64,000 nt of DNA. It comes from Crocodylus rhombifer. Its lineage: Eukaryota; Chordata; Crocodylia; Crocodylidae. Shown here piece after piece: positions 23,619-35,766 of the stretch. Both the position numbers and the translations under genes were made by a program. The stretch covers positions 496,001 to 560,000 of the forward strand of contig JAVSML010024007.1 in NCBI GenBank assembly GCA_038503035.1. Direction: 5' to 3'. The notes beneath the pieces were generated by a model, which saw only the letters and a list, made by a program, of their open reading frames with translations, did not search any database and was not told the DNA's origin. Within the stretch, counting starts at the first letter, position 1; each line of letters starts with the position of its first letter.

Positions 23619-23711
23619 AATCTTGAATCTTGAAGGTGTTCAATGTAGGTGCTTGAAACATCTCTGATGGCAGGCTATTCCAGACCTTGGGGGCTCAGAC
23701 AGTAAAGGAAT
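23619..23711 (-). mobile_element. CR1-A, right half of the split copy
   Basis: Resumes the CR1-A coding end (TTGAAGGTGTTCAATGTAGG, then CCAGACCTTGGGGGCTC), continuing from the piece at 21645-21762. A local duplication AATCTTGAATCTTGAA marks the junction with the inserted CR1-B. Confidence 0.8.
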
Positions 23712-24760
23712 TCATGTACAGCTTCTGTACTAGGAAGATGTTTGCTGAAATAAGTAACTCTTTCTAGCAGGCTACACCTTTTAAGTATAAATTCAATATT
23801 AAAGTCATCCTAGACCACCCCCTTTCCAGAATGCACCCCTAAAAAGAGGTGCAGAAGGGTTCTTTTCAGTTATGGAATTTGCACATTATTTATCTGGTGG
23901 CAGCTTTAACCATATAATTTCTTCTTCACAAAGTTCAGTTCCACTGCTTACAGGCAGAAGTTCAAATGCTTAGCTGACCGTATTATTGTGGCTATGTTAC
24001 TCTCAACTGAGTTGTTTTTACAGTGATTGCCTATAAAGTGACAGGCTCACTCTCCATTGATAATATGGGCTTCTAAAGAAATTGCTTTTTCTTTAGTGAC
24101 ATTAGACACCTTTTACTTCAGTGTTGTAGTGACAAGGATCCTTCCTCTCACATCACCAGCTGATATTACCTGAAAACTATACCGTTGCTCTAGTGTTCCT
24201 AATATTATTGAACTTGCCCATCTCATAACAGCCATATAATATCTGGCTGCTCCTCTGTTAATAACACATCTTAAAATATGCTCCAACAACTAAACCATTT
24301 GGAGACTTAACCTGATGGGGTCTATGTTCCCTTTCCTTCCTATTTTGAATTGAAGCACTTACTTGGTTTTCTCTGCTATGTTGATATTTTATTCAATCTG
24401 AATTCTCTGCTTCTGATTTTAATCCTTTTGGACAGAACCTAAAATTCTTTATCATATAGGAAATAGTGGTGCTGTAAAAAAAACACAACAAAATGTTACC
24501 TCCTTTTTGTTCACTGCGAGATTTATATTTTGTTAGTACCCAACTACTCATCAGCAGAGAACAATGGCATGAGCTCTTGGCATATCTCTTTTGGCCTTAG
24601 GCTTACCTCTGTGGCCTCTCCTCATAACTGGAAAAAGAATTATCAGGATTTATTTTTCATCTTACTTGTCATTATCGCACTCAAAGTCTGTCTCTTTTGA
24701 TAGAGACATGTCCCTGCTACCTCTGTTTAATATCATGAATTTGAATTAGGACTAGCTTAA
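23712..24760. other. Unique sequence, nothing recognised
   Basis: AT-rich, no coding or repeat signal recognised. Confidence 0.5.
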
Positions 24761-25425
24761 ATAACATAGGCACCTAACTTTTAAGCACATAGTCCCTGAT
24801 ATCCAGAAGACTGAATGAGGCTTCTGGGATCCTTATGCAGTGGAAGCAAGTTAGACATCTCAGAATAGGATCTAAATAGCCAGCAGGATATATAGGAATC
24901 TGTTTAAATTCATGGAGCTGCCTAAACCTATCCAACAGGAAAACTGAGGCTGGAGATGATCTTTAAATTCCAGCTTTCCTCATGACAGCAGGGAGATGCT
25001 TCTACCTATTCAAGATCCACAATCCAGAAACCTCTCCTGCAAGCAGAAGCCATTCTTTTCAAATAGCTGATCAAGGCTAACTCATTTTTTTAAAGCACAG
25101 CTGATAGAGGAAGAATGATATGGGTGTAGAAACCCCTTTTTATATAACAGAATGTGGTTACTGAATTTGCCCAGAGAATTATACTCACCTGCTTCCTTTT
25201 CCCACATGTCTCACCTCCCATGAATGTGCTTTAACCATCAGGGTATAGTCAAGTGGGGGATAAAGGATGGACGAAGCAGGGATCCCAGTCTTCCTGTTGA
25301 AGCAAGCCTTTTATATAGAGAATTTCAAGAGTTATTGGCTCAGAAAAAGAACAGAAATCACACTTTGTAATCCAGTGGTTAGGGAACTGAGAGTAGATAG
25401 CTTGGTTTTTAGCCCCTTTTTCTGT
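24760..25425 (-). repeat. Old dispersed repeat, copy 1
   Basis: Contains TAGGCACCTAACTTTTAAGC near the left end and AATCCAGTGGTTAGGGAACT near 25370. These are inverted counterparts of AGTTAGGTGGCAAATAAATG and GCCCTGACTACCTAAGCTTC in 28060-28595. It looks like a degraded non-autonomous repeat common to both places. Confidence 0.4.
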
Positions 25426-28059
25426 TTTACATTTAAGACTGATGGACCTAAGGCATCAATAGAGTTAGATGGTAACTTGCCAAAGGTTTTCAAGATCATA
25501 TTTTTCACCTGGGTACCTAAACTCTGCCTAATGCCTACTTAAAGTAACATTGGTTTGAAAATATGGCACATGGCTCATATCTAAAGGAAAAATTACAATC
25601 TCTAGAAGCAGCCATAATGGACTTACACATTTTCTCAAGCTAAAGAGTGTTTCATGACTTGTCCTGGGTTAAGTATCTGAAACTTTTATCCATGAACATG
25701 CTTTAAGCTTCAGCAAGGTGTTGTGTTTGATACTATTTAAAAGTTAGACAAAACTAAGCTGGTGGTAGAAATCTTTTGGTGATTGGGATGATGATGAATG
25801 ATTAATTTTTATAAGGTACCAGTGGATTTAATAGGCCAATTTACTGAGCATTTAAGACCCAGTCCTGAAAACACTTAAGCATACCTAGAACTTTACACTC
25901 AAATAGATCCATTGACTGTGATAGAGATATTCACTAAGGTTAAGCAATAAGCATTTGTGTGATAAAGCCCTGAAAGCCTTTCAAAGGTTTAGTGTTTTCT
26001 TTGCATCTAAGATATGGAGGTTTAATGGTGTGTCAGATCCAATAAGTGTTAACAACTTCTTAGCCTTTATTGCCTTTAATGAAGTGTGTATGCGTGTGTG
26101 TGCATGTGCGTGTGTGCCCATAGTGACAGGGTACATGAGATTAAAACATGAATTGGAACAGTCCTCTGTGTATGGTATTTGTTTGAAGGAATGGGAAAGG
26201 ACAGAAATGCTAAAACCAGAATGGTATGGCCTTCAAAAAAACAAGGTAGAACATAATTTAGGATTAAATTGAGGGATTTTGCAAATTCCAAATTAGCATA
26301 TTCCCACAAAGAATTATTCTTGCTGAAATAGTTGCTCCAAAAACAGAAATTAGTCTACAAATATATATCCTTAAAAATATACTAAGTTTGGAATGAAATT
26401 CTGCTTGTGGTACCTCTGTAAGAGAGACTGACATCAGTCAGTCTTGAAGAAGCACTATTGTAGTAACATTGTAGTATTGTATTGTACTGTAGGATTGCAA
26501 CTATGAATACATATATTTTAAATATATCTTTATAAATGTAATGTACCAAGAACAACAACAGCAAGAAGAAGAAAAACTATGGGTTGATGTTCAATTATCT
26601 TTATTATTAAGACAGCAACACTACATTAAAACTTATGATTTGTGCAGGACAATTTAAAATACATGACCCAAAAATACATCACTTATATCATTTTTTAGTT
26701 ATACCAGCTCAGTTCCAAGGTCTTGTGATCTTTTGCAAATGGTATAAAAGTTGAAAGATGCCTAAGCGTTAGATTTTTTAAATATTGACTATTGCTCTGC
26801 TCACCACTGCAAAGCATAAAGAGTCTGATTTAGTATTGTAAATGAGAGTTAAGTTCTAAATATTTAGTCACTTTTGAAAAATGCTTTCCCTGGTCACAGT
26901 TTCTCTCAATTTTTATAGAGAGGTAGATCAAAAATATAGTATGAATTAGTGAGATCTACCTTCAGCTTTTACTGCTACTCTCTACAGATATTTAGTTTCT
27001 CCTTGCTCCCCAAAAGAAGCAAAAAGTGTACAGATGGTCAGGCTTTTCTCCAAGAGTAGAAGATGTACAGTAGGGAAGCAATCTACTTCAAATCAGGAGA
27101 GGTTGGGAATGAGGTATGGACATTGCTTAGCAGAATTTGAATCCACAATAGAAAAAATGACTAGCAGAATTATGACTTTTTAATGGAGTTTTAAATATTT
27201 ACACAGGGCCTCCAGTTTCCTCAATATCACAATTAAATCATTGTACTTTACCGTGCAGGTAACTTCTGTTGAGTCACGTCCATGGGCAGATCTAGGATTT
27301 CAAAACAGGCTGTGCAGATGGTGTTGTACATCATCGCATATGGTACAACACATTTTACTCCAGTTAAAGAGAAACTAGGTGCTTTATTAGTATACTAGGG
27401 GGCTGGTGCTATACAAATATGACTATTGGAACATACACAAATTTACAAATTATATATAAAGTTTAAAAAATCACAGCAACCTAGGTAAAAAAAACAGTCA
27501 AAATAGTCAAAATTGTTTCATTAGTCCTGTAATTATTATAGTTAAATGTCACTTACTCAGATTCGTAAAACAAAATCTAGCTCTCCTGAGTATCTTGAGT
27601 ATATTTGTGTGAGACTGTGACAACATACAGCAGCCTTAAACGTTATGCAGATCCAGACCCGGGAGTAAACATTTGGATTCAAATTCCTGTGATTGTTCTA
27701 ACACACTTGTGTTGTTTACTTTATTTTACTTAAACTAAATTTCTGACAATGGTAAAATTGATTATACACTCACAAGAATTTGCCTGGCCATATTGCAAAA
27801 TTGTTCAGGCACTTACTTTGAGCAGTGAAGAACTAGGTTAGTCCCTGCTTCAATGCATGCTTGGTAATTTCATAACTATGTTTAATAATGTAAAATATAT
27901 TTACATTCATTGCAACAACAGGACTGGAACCAAGTTTCCTCGCTATAACCCATCACAGTATCCTAAGTACTGGAACGTGGAGTCATGCACATTGTTTCTA
28001 TTGGCATCACCATTATTACATTTTCCCAATGAAAATAGAGCAACTTCAAACTGGAGGAA
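25426..28059. other. Unique sequence, nothing recognised
   Basis: AT-rich. A short TG-rich tract occurs at 26086-26117. The frame of about 105 codons at 25955-26272 runs through that tract and is not gene-like. Confidence 0.5.
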
Positions 28060-28595
28060 ATGAGAGCCCAGTCCTATTATGCTTAGCCCTTATAATCTGG
28101 TGGGTGGATAATTCACTTGGGAGATGGAATATCCCTCAGATCAGATCTCTATAGACAGATGAGGGAATCAAATCAGGATCTCAATTTCTTTGGGAGATTG
28201 CCCTGACTACCTAAGCTTCTGTATAAGACAGACCATCGCTATCTCTACTGTCAGCTCTTTTGTGCAGGACTTGATCTGATACCTGTATTTAGAGCATGCA
28301 TACCAGATGTGTCACTGTAGGTACAATAGGTGGAGGGATGCTTAATTTATGGCTCTGAATGGGGCTTAGGCAATAAACTAGATGCAAAACTGAGGGACTT
28401 CTGAGAATGCTCAAAATCAGACCTTTAGGCCCCTAGGGAAATCTACTGGTGAAGAATTAGAGGTCTACAGACTTTAGGTGCTTCCCAAGTTAGGTGGCAA
28501 ATAAATGCTCTTTTAAGGAGCTATATTTGGGATATATATGCTTATAAGGATCACTTATGTGCAACTTAGGCATCCAAGTCCTGTGGATCTAGCCC
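28060..28595 (+). repeat. Old dispersed repeat, copy 2
   Basis: Counterpart, in opposite orientation, of 24760-25425. It shows GAATCAAATCAGGATCTCAA, then GCCCTGACTACCTAAGCTTC, then AGGTGCTTCCCAAGTTAGG and CTTAGGCATCCAAGTCCTGT in order. No coding content. Confidence 0.4.
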
Positions 28596-29239
28596 TCAAA
28601 ATATATTCTACTCATATAGTCGATGCAAACATTCTCTCAACATTTTCCCATAAATGGTATATGAATACCAACCAAATTAATAAGGAAAAACCTAGATGTC
28701 AATATCTGACCTATTAACATGTATGTCACCTATAAATTTTTCATCTGTAAAAAGTACTGTTCAGCAATTCACAGTAACACTAAAGAAAATGCACCACTGG
28801 AAAAATTTTAACTATTTCTATTTCCAGGTGAAATCAAGCTCATTCAGAGTTAATTTGGTGCCTCACCTCCTACCTGAAATCTCTCCTTTGTGAACAGAGA
28901 CTGACCAATGATTTCATTTTCATGGAGAGATAAACTAAGTTCAAGTTACACGCCTACAACTATATTTAAATCCTATTCCCTACAAGGCTGGGCATGTATA
29001 CTAGTTCTAGCTGGGAAAACAAAAATGTAAATTTTACTGCCAGGCAGGCCAGGGTAAATGGGATGGCTGGGGTGGGAGGGAACTGAGTGACAGAAGGCAC
29101 AATGCCATTGAGCTGCCAGTCTGAGGGGAAAGTAGCCAAAGGGGCCGACTGGGAGTTAAGCAAAGAGAATAGAGTTTTGCACCTAAGAAAGCCACTGAAC
29201 TGAGTTGCCACTCAATTTGATTTTTGCCACACTGAGCTT
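28596..29239. other. Unique sequence, nothing recognised
   Basis: No repeat or coding signal recognised. Confidence 0.5.
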
Positions 29240-29635
29240 GGGAAGAATATAGGGTTTAGGATGCCTGAGGCAGAGCCTATTTGAATTAGCTGTGGACTGG
29301 TTCTGTGATTGGAAGCCTGTGGTGACTATGCAAGTGAGAGCTGAGGTGTGATCTCTTTAGATACAGCATTCAAAGTTATTATCTGTGCCAGAAAGCCAAG
29401 AAACATACTAATTTTGCAGGCCATCCAACATAGGTTCTGTAACATTTTGAGCCTTGTAAATATAGCACCTGCTGCTACTGAAGATCACAGCTGGATCTGA
29501 TTTTAAGCAGGATAATAAGGGATTGCAGGCTATGAGCAACAGTGAGACAGTTCAAAGGCAAGCAACAGTCTAATTTGACAGCCAAGCTAGACAAAGCAAA
29601 TTTTTATCTACTTTGAGGATTTGGGAGGTGGGGGT
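29240..29635 (+). repeat. Dispersed repeat pair, copy 1
   Basis: About 400 bp collinear with 51330-51760 at moderate identity. Shared blocks include GGATTGCAGGCTAT(G/A)AGC, AGTTCAAAGG(C/T)AA(G/A)CAACAGT and CAGCCAAGCTAGA. The class is unknown. No coding sequence. Confidence 0.6.
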
Positions 29636-29698
29636 GCAGGGGAGATTGCAAATCTATCTGTGGGCATAGTCATAGGCTAGGGACAGGTATTACACATA

Positions 29699-29728
29699 AA
29701 CCAGTTTAAGTGATCAGAAACTGGTTTA
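29699..29728. repeat. Short inverted repeat AAACCAGTTT / AAACTGGTTT
   Basis: Ten-base arms around a ten-base spacer (AAGTGATCAG), a short distance left of the CR1-A copy. Probably a remnant of a MITE into which that CR1 inserted. Confidence 0.5.
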
Positions 29729-29811
29729 AACTTGTAACAGAACAGATCTTCAGTGCACATAAAGCAGTTTGAAAATAGCTGAAACCAATTTGAGGTAAAC
29801 CTGGTTGAATC

Positions 29812-31870
29812 ATAGATTTCATAGACATTAGGGCTGGAAGGGACCTCGGGAGATCACCGAGTCCAGCCCCCTGCCCAAAGGGCAGGAAGTCAGCTGGGGT
29901 CATAGGATCCCAGCAAGATAAGCATCCAATTTACTCTTGAAGGTGTTCAATGTAGGTGCTTGAACCACCTCCGCTGGCAGACTGTTCCAGACCTTGGGGG
30001 CTCGGACAATAAAGAAATTCTTCCTTATGTCCAGCCTGAAACGGTCTTGCAGGAGTTTGTGACCGTTCGACCTCGTCATCCCTTGGGGCGCTCTGGTGAA
30101 CAGACGTTCCCCCAGATCCTGGTGGTCACCCCTGATAAACTTATAGGTGGCCATCAGATCACCCCTGAGCCTGTGCTTTTCCAGGCTAAAGAGTCCCATG
30201 GCTCTCAGCCTGTCCTCGTAAGATCTGTTTTCCTGACCTCTGATCATGCGCATGGCTCTCCTCTGGACTCTCTCAAGCTTCTCCACATCCTTTTTGAATT
30301 GTGGAGACCAAAACTGGACGCAGTACTCCAGCTGCGGCCTCACCAAGGCCGAGTACAAGGGGAGAATGACGTCCCGGGATTTGCTCGAGACGCATCTATG
30401 GATGCAAGCCAGCATTTTGGTCGCTTTACTAGCCACAGCATCGCATTGGAGGCTCATGTTCATCTTGTGGTCAATGATGACCCCCAAGTCCCCTTCTTCT
30501 GTAGTGCTAACCAACGTAGCACTGCCGAGCCTATAAGGGTGCTGCAGGTTTTTCCTCCCAAGGTGGAGAACCTTGCATTTTTCAGTGTTAAACACCATGA
30601 GGTTCTCGTCTGCCCATTTGCTGAGCTTGTCCAGGTCAGCCTGGATCACCCGCCTGTCCTCTGGCGTGGATGCTTTGCCCAAAGTTTGGTGTCATCGGTG
30701 AACTTGGCCAGTCCACTCCTGACTCCAATGTCCACATCGTTAATGAAGATGTTGAACAGTATGGGTCCCAGGACAGAGCCTTGAGGAACCCCACTGGTCA
30801 CAGGGCACCATGATGAGTGACTGCCATCAATCACAACCCTCTGGGTCCAACCACGGAGCCAATTTCTCAGCCAGTGGATCATGGTGGAGCCAAGGCCACA
30901 ACTGGCCAGTTTGGCCAAGAGGTGATCATGGGATACCAGATCAAAAGCTTTTTTGAAGTCAAGATATATGACATCAACCTCTTCTCCCTTGTCCAGGTGA
31001 TAGGTCACCTGGACATAGAAGGAAATGAGATTGGTCAAACAAGACCTACCCGCAACAAACCCGTGCTGGCTGTCCCTTAGAATGTTAGCCTGGGCCAGTC
31101 CCTCAAGGATGGCCTCCTTAATAAACTTTTCTAGGATCTTCCCAAGGATAGAAGTCAGGCTAATGGGCCTGTAGTTAGCCGGATCCACTCTCCTCCCTTT
31201 TTTGAAGATAGGCACCACATTGGCCTTCTTCCAGTCTTCAGGCACTACACCAGAGCGCCAGGAGTTTTCAAAGATCCGTGCCAGGGGCTGGGCTATGACG
31301 CTCACCAGCTCTTTGAGTACCCTGGGGTGCAGATTGTCAGGGCCAGCTGACTTGAAGGTATCCAGCTTCTCAAGGTGTTCCTTCACGAGGTCAGCATTGA
31401 TGGAGGGTAGGGGATCCCCCTCACCCAGATTTCCCTGTCCCATAGCAGGCATGGGCATCCCATGTGACTGATGAAAGACGGATGCAAAGTATCCATTTAA
31501 TAGGTTGGCTTTTTCCTGGGCGTCAGTTGTCAGTTGCCCCATCTGGTTTAGCAGGGGTCCAACATTGCCCTTGCTTTTCCTCCAGCTCCCCACATATCTG
31601 AAAAAGGACTTTTTGTTGTCCTTGATGCTTGAAGCTAGTTGGAGTTCAGTTGCAGCCTTGGCTTTCCTGGTTTGGTCCCTGCAGGACTGGACCAGCGCGG
31701 AGTAATCCTCCTTGGAGGTGAATCCCATCCTCCATCCTTTGTAGGCTTTCCTTTTTAGCCGCAGGAGGTCCGCTAGGTCCCTGGAGAGCCAGGGGGCTGC
31801 TGTGCCTTCTTTCTGCCTTTCATCCATGTTGGGATAGATTTAGCTTGTGCATTGAGGATCGCTTCCTTGA
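29812..31870 (-). mobile_element. CR1 LINE, family A, 5' truncated
   Basis: The 3' end (CTATGAAATCTATGATTC on the minus strand) lies at 29807-29824 and the 5' truncation is near 31870, inside the endonuclease-RT linker. Sequence is very close to the copy at 5940-9078, including the 3' UTR box (GACCTCGGGAGATCACCGAG). Confidence 0.92.
29900..31830 (-). pseudogene. CR1-A ORF2 reverse transcriptase with one frameshift
   Basis: Two long minus-strand frames, 30646-31827 (393 codons) and 29900-30682 (260 codons), overlap and together cover the RT and C-terminal domain. A missing C in the run near 30678-30680 (CCC here, CCCC in the copy at 5940) causes the switch. RT motifs present are [41 protein letters not shown] and [11 protein letters not shown]. 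The catalytic block reads FTDD, so both Asp residues are kept and the neighbouring Ala is Thr. The C-terminus reads LDAYLAGIL. Confidence 0.92.
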
Positions 31871-32433
31871 ATGTAGTATCAGACTTTGGCTTAAACTGTT
31901 TTATGCAATGTCTGTTCCAGACCTTGGTGGTTTAAGATAAATCAGACTCCCCCATCATCCGAGCATGGTTTCTGGGATGGGCAGGTGTCTCTGCTTCACA
32001 GCAGGGCTGGCCCCTCTCTGCTCCTTGACTGCAGCTCCACAGATTGCAGGGCTGCTTCCCCACTCCCCTCACCACCCCGTACTAAGCAGGAATTCCTCCC
32101 TTCCCTCTGCCCTGCTGAGGACGTGTCTGTGTATTAGCTAGCAGACGACATGCTGGCTACAGTCCTGTGGTGAATCAACAGGTAGAATCAACAGGCAGAA
32201 TCAACAGGTAGCTGGTAATGTCCATCTGTTATTTTCTTAATGGGGTGATAAACACTGAGTTTGGGCTGATTAACACTGTTGTCATCAATTCCTTTCTGGG
32301 CTAATCTGAGCATCTTGCCGGGGTCTAGTCACCTTGCCCCCCCGTCCCTTCCCAGCTCAGTGCTGTGCAAGAGAAGGCTGTTCTAGTGCCCTATGGCTCC
32401 TAGAGTCAGCCACTGAATTTCTGGGATGTCTGG
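31871..32433. other. Non-coding stretch, no family recognised
   Basis: GC-richer than its surroundings near 32000-32130. Holds one small minisatellite (32172-32210). No gene or element recognised. Confidence 0.5.
32172..32210. repeat. Minisatellite, 13-bp unit, three copies
   Basis: GAATCAACAGGTA, GAATCAACAGGCA and GAATCAACAGGTA in tandem. Confidence 0.95.
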
Positions 32434-32487
32434 GATGTTCAAGACACTTTTGGATGTTTATCTTGCTGGGATACTATGATCCTTGCT
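32434..32487 (+). mobile_element. CR1-A 3' end, left half of a second split copy
   Basis: TTCAAGACACTTTTGGATG then TTATCTTGCTGGGATACTAT is the last part of family A ORF2 and its stop. It breaks off at about 32487, where a family B copy starts, and resumes at 33997. Confidence 0.8.
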
Positions 32488-33996
32488 GATCATCTCCACC
32501 CCAGAGTGCTGAGGGTATTAGCAGAGGTCATTTTGGGACCCCTGGCACAGCTTTATGAGCACTTGTGGTAATCTGACGAGGTGCCAGAGCACTGGAAAAG
32601 GGCCAATGTGGTCCCCATTTTCAAAAAAGGGAGGAAGGAGGACCCAGGAAATTATAGGCCTGTTAGTCTTACCTCGGTCCTGGGAAAGCTCTTTGAGAAA
32701 ATTATCCAGGTGCAAAACTGTGAGGAGCAACCAGGGGATGCTTAGGGGCAACCAACATGGGTTCATTAGAGGCAGGTCCTGTCAACCCAACCCAGTGGCC
32801 TTCAATGACCAGGTCACAAAATCCTTGGATGCAGCTGTTGCAGTGGACATAGTCTTTCTGGACTTTAGGAAGGCCTTCAACACTGTCTATCACCCCATTC
32901 TCATTAAAAAATTAGGAGATTGTGGTATCAATGCCTACACAGTCAGATGGGTTGCCAGTTGGGTGGAGGGCCGCACCCAGAGAGCAGTGGTAGATGTGTC
33001 ATTTTCAATCTGGATGGATGTGGGCAGGGCTTGATCCTTGGGCCCACACTGTACAACATCTTCATCAGTGACTTGGACATGGGGGTGAAAAGCACCTTGT
33101 TCAGCTTTGCAGATGTCACTAAGATGTGGGGAGAAGCGGGTACACTAGAAGGGAGAGACAGGCTGCAATTGGATCTGGACAGGTTACAGGGTTGAGCGGA
33201 TGAGAATAAGATGGGATTCAATACTGACAAGTGCAAGGTACTGCACCTAGGGAGAAAGAACCAGCAACATACCTACAGGATGGGGAACTCCCTTCTCATC
33301 AGCACAGAGGCAGAAAAGGATCTTGGAGTCCTTATAGACTCCAAGATGAACATGGGCCACCAATATGGGGATGCCATTAGGAAGGCAAACTGCACCTCAT
33401 CATGCATCCAAAGATGCATCTCAAGCAGGTCCAAGGAGGTGATCCTCCCCCTCTACATGACATTGGTTAGGCCACAGTTGAAGTACTGCATCCAGTTCTG
33501 GGCACCGCACTTCAGGAGGGATGTGGACAACATAGAGAAGGTCCAGAGGAGGGCCACTCCAATGATCAGGGGGCAGCAGGGCAGGCTCTACGAGGAGAGG
33601 CTATAAGACCTGAACCTGTTCAGCCTCCACAAGAGAAGGCTGAGAGGGGATCTGGTTGCCATCTATAAACTGGTCAAGGGAGACCAGCAGGCAATGGAAG
33701 AGTCCCTGTTCCCCTGAGCACTACTGGGATTAAGAAGTAATAACAGCTATAAATTGATGGAGAGTAGATTCAGGCTAGATATCAGGAGGTACTACTTCAA
33801 GGTCAGGGTGGCTAGGATCCGGAACCAACTTCCAAGGGAAGTGATGCTCACTTCCACTGTGGGAGTCTTTAAGACAAGGCTAGACAATCACCTTGCTGGG
33901 GTTGTTTGACCCCAGTACTCTTTCCTGCCCATGGCAGGGGGTCAGACTTGATGATCTGCTCAGGTCCCTTCTGACCCTACTAACTATGAAACTATG
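32488..33996 (+). mobile_element. CR1 LINE, family B, inserted in CR1-A
   Basis: A 5'-truncated family B copy. It begins in the RT N-terminal region (CACCCCAGAGTGCTGAGGG) and ends with the B-type tail AACTATGAAACTATG at 33983-33996. It lies exactly between two halves of a CR1-A 3' end. Confidence 0.87.
32490..33910 (+). pseudogene. CR1-B ORF2 reverse transcriptase, broken
   Basis: Pieces in three frames: SKKGGRRTQEIIGLLVL with HGFIRGRSCQPN and DFRKAFN (32555-33034), LGPTLYNIFISDLDMG (32920-33195) and DLGVLIDSKMNMGHQYGD through RATPMIRGQQGRLYEERL (33211-33606). The catalytic block reads FADV, so the second Asp of FADD is Val (33115-33117). Stops occur near 33195 and 33606. Confidence 0.85.
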
Positions 33997-34070
33997 ACTT
34001 CCTGCCCCTGGGCAAGGGGCTGGACTTGATGATCCTCCAGGGCCCCTACCAGCCTGAATGTCTATGAAAT
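33997..34070 (+). mobile_element. CR1-A 3' UTR, right half of the second split copy
   Basis: ACTTCCTGCCCCTGGGCAAG then GGGGCTGGACTTGATGATC and a final TCTATGAAAT match the terminal 75 bp of family A and complete the copy interrupted at 32487. Confidence 0.85.
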
Positions 34071-34078
34071 GTAAGAGA

Positions 34079-34106
34079 CACTTTAAAAAGTGCACTTTAA
34101 AAAGTT
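34079..34106 (+). repeat. 14-bp tandem duplication at an element junction
   Basis: CACTTTAAAAAGTG is followed immediately by CACTTTAAAAAGTT. The unit is itself palindromic. It sits between the CR1-A tail and the next CR1 copy. Confidence 0.85.
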
Positions 34107-35140
34107 TGGCTTAGGGGTCATACCCAGCGAGTGGTAATGACAGGTTGATATTGACCTGGAAATATGTAAGCAGTAGAGTCCTACAAGGCTTGGTCCTTGA
34201 TATTCAATGTCTTCATCAGTGAGTTGGACAAGGGCGTGGAAAGCACCCTGTCCAAGTTCACAGATGATACCAAATAATGAGGCAAAGTTAACACATGAGA
34301 GAGTAGGGAACAGATCCAGGTGGATCTGGACAGGTTGGGATAATGAACAGTATGAAATAGGATGCAGTTCAGCAAAAACAAGTGCAGAGTGCTGCACCTG
34401 GGCAAAAAGAATCACCAACACACTTACAGGCTGGGGATCACCAGCAGCACATCAGCAAAAAGGGATTTTGGAGTCATAGTTGACTTCAAGAAGAACTTGA
34501 GTTGTCAATGTGATGAAGTGATCAACAAGGCTAACTGCACTTTATCATGAATTAGCAGATGCATGATGAACAGGTCCAGGGAGATGATGCTTCCCCTCTA
34601 TGTGGCACTGGTCAGGCTACCATTGGAGTACTACATCCAGTTTTGGGCACCGCACTTCAAGAGGGGTGTGTAGAATCTTGAGAGAGTTCAGAGGAGGCCA
34701 CTTGTATGGTCAGAGGCCTGCAGGCAAGGCCCTACAAGGAGAGACTGAGGGACCTAGATCAGCCTCTGCAAGGAAAGGCTGAGAGGTGCTCTTGTGGCTG
34801 CCTATAAATTCATAAGGGGAGGGCAGCAGGGAATAGGAGATGCTCTAATTACCAGGGCACCCTGTGGAGTAACTAGGAACAATGACCACAAATTAATGGA
34901 GAGCAGATTTAGGTTGGATATTAGAAAAAACCTCTTCACTGTAAGGGTTGCCAGAATCTGGAATGGGCTTCCAAGGGGGTGGTGCTCTCCCCTGCCTTGG
35001 GGATCTTCAAGAGGAGACTGGACAAGCACCTAGCTGGGGTCATCTGACCCCAGCCTTCTTTTCTGCCCAGGGCAAGGGGTCAGACTTAATGACTTACTGG
35101 GGTCCCTTCTGACCCTAACATCTATAAATCTATGAATCTA
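34107..35140 (+). mobile_element. CR1 LINE fragment, divergent subfamily
   Basis: A 5'-truncated and strongly decayed CR1 copy. Readable pieces are KFTDDT-like sequence near 34255, CRVLHLGKKNHQHTYRLG (34380-34430), a QFWAPHFKRG-like block near 34650 and KLMESRFRLDIRKNLFTV (34885-34945), all in different frames. The 3' UTR ends GACCCTAACATCTATAAATC and ATCTATGAATCTATT, a tail form different from families A and B. Too damaged to code for anything. Confidence 0.85.
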
Positions 35141-35663
35141 TTAATGAATATGGTCTCATTCCTGACTCTCAATTTCAAGCTGGTAGAAGATGTTGCAATG
35201 GATTATATTAAGACAAGAACAAAGCTGAATATATGATTCCCTGTGAGGTACAAATGTCAAACAAAGGGTAATAAAAGTGAGGCTATACCAGGTCAAATCA
35301 GAAAACAAGAGAAATTCTGTTAAGTGGTCATAGCGGCAACACATTTTTTTTTTTTATTTGGGAGACTAACACAGCGGCTCTTAATGTAAGGATACCTTGT
35401 TTAAATGTCAGGGAGTCAAACAGAAATCTTGTTTGATTTTGTGTCCATCTTATGTATGGTGCAAGGGAGAAATAAATTTGTGGGAATATTTCTGCTTGCT
35501 TAGTACTTGCATGCTCTAGGAGTGGAAGCATTCCATGTTGTGTTCTCTACTCTGGATTCAGACAATTCTTGACAGTTTGGAAATCTGGGCTGAAACTCAA
35601 AGGATGAGATACAAGGTTGACAAATTAGCTACACTTTGGGAAAAATAATCAAAAATAGACAAA
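35141..35663. other. Unique sequence, nothing recognised
   Basis: No element or gene recognised. A T-run occurs at 35346-35357. Confidence 0.5.
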
Positions 35664-35766
35664 TACAAAATGGGTGACAGTTGGCTGGATGGCAGCATTC
35701 TGAAGAAGTNNNNNNNNNNGAGGAGATGAATGAAACTTTAGGTTGCATCAGTAGAAGCTTTAGAAG
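35664..35766 (+). repeat. Direct repeat, left copy (contains assembly gap)
   Basis: TACAAAATGGGTGACAGTTG ... AAGCTTTAGAAG, identical to 36651-36774 apart from the gap at 35710-35719. With the gap replaced by the 31 bases present in the right copy, both copies are 124 bp. Confidence 0.9.
35710..35719. other. Assembly gap, 10 N
   Basis: A run of ten N. The right direct repeat has 31 bases at the same place, so the gap length is nominal. Confidence 0.98.

Noticed and set aside
29960..30784. 274-codon plus-strand frame
   Set aside because: Antisense shadow of the CR1-A reverse transcriptase at 29900-31830. The same shadow appears opposite the copy at 8073-8927.
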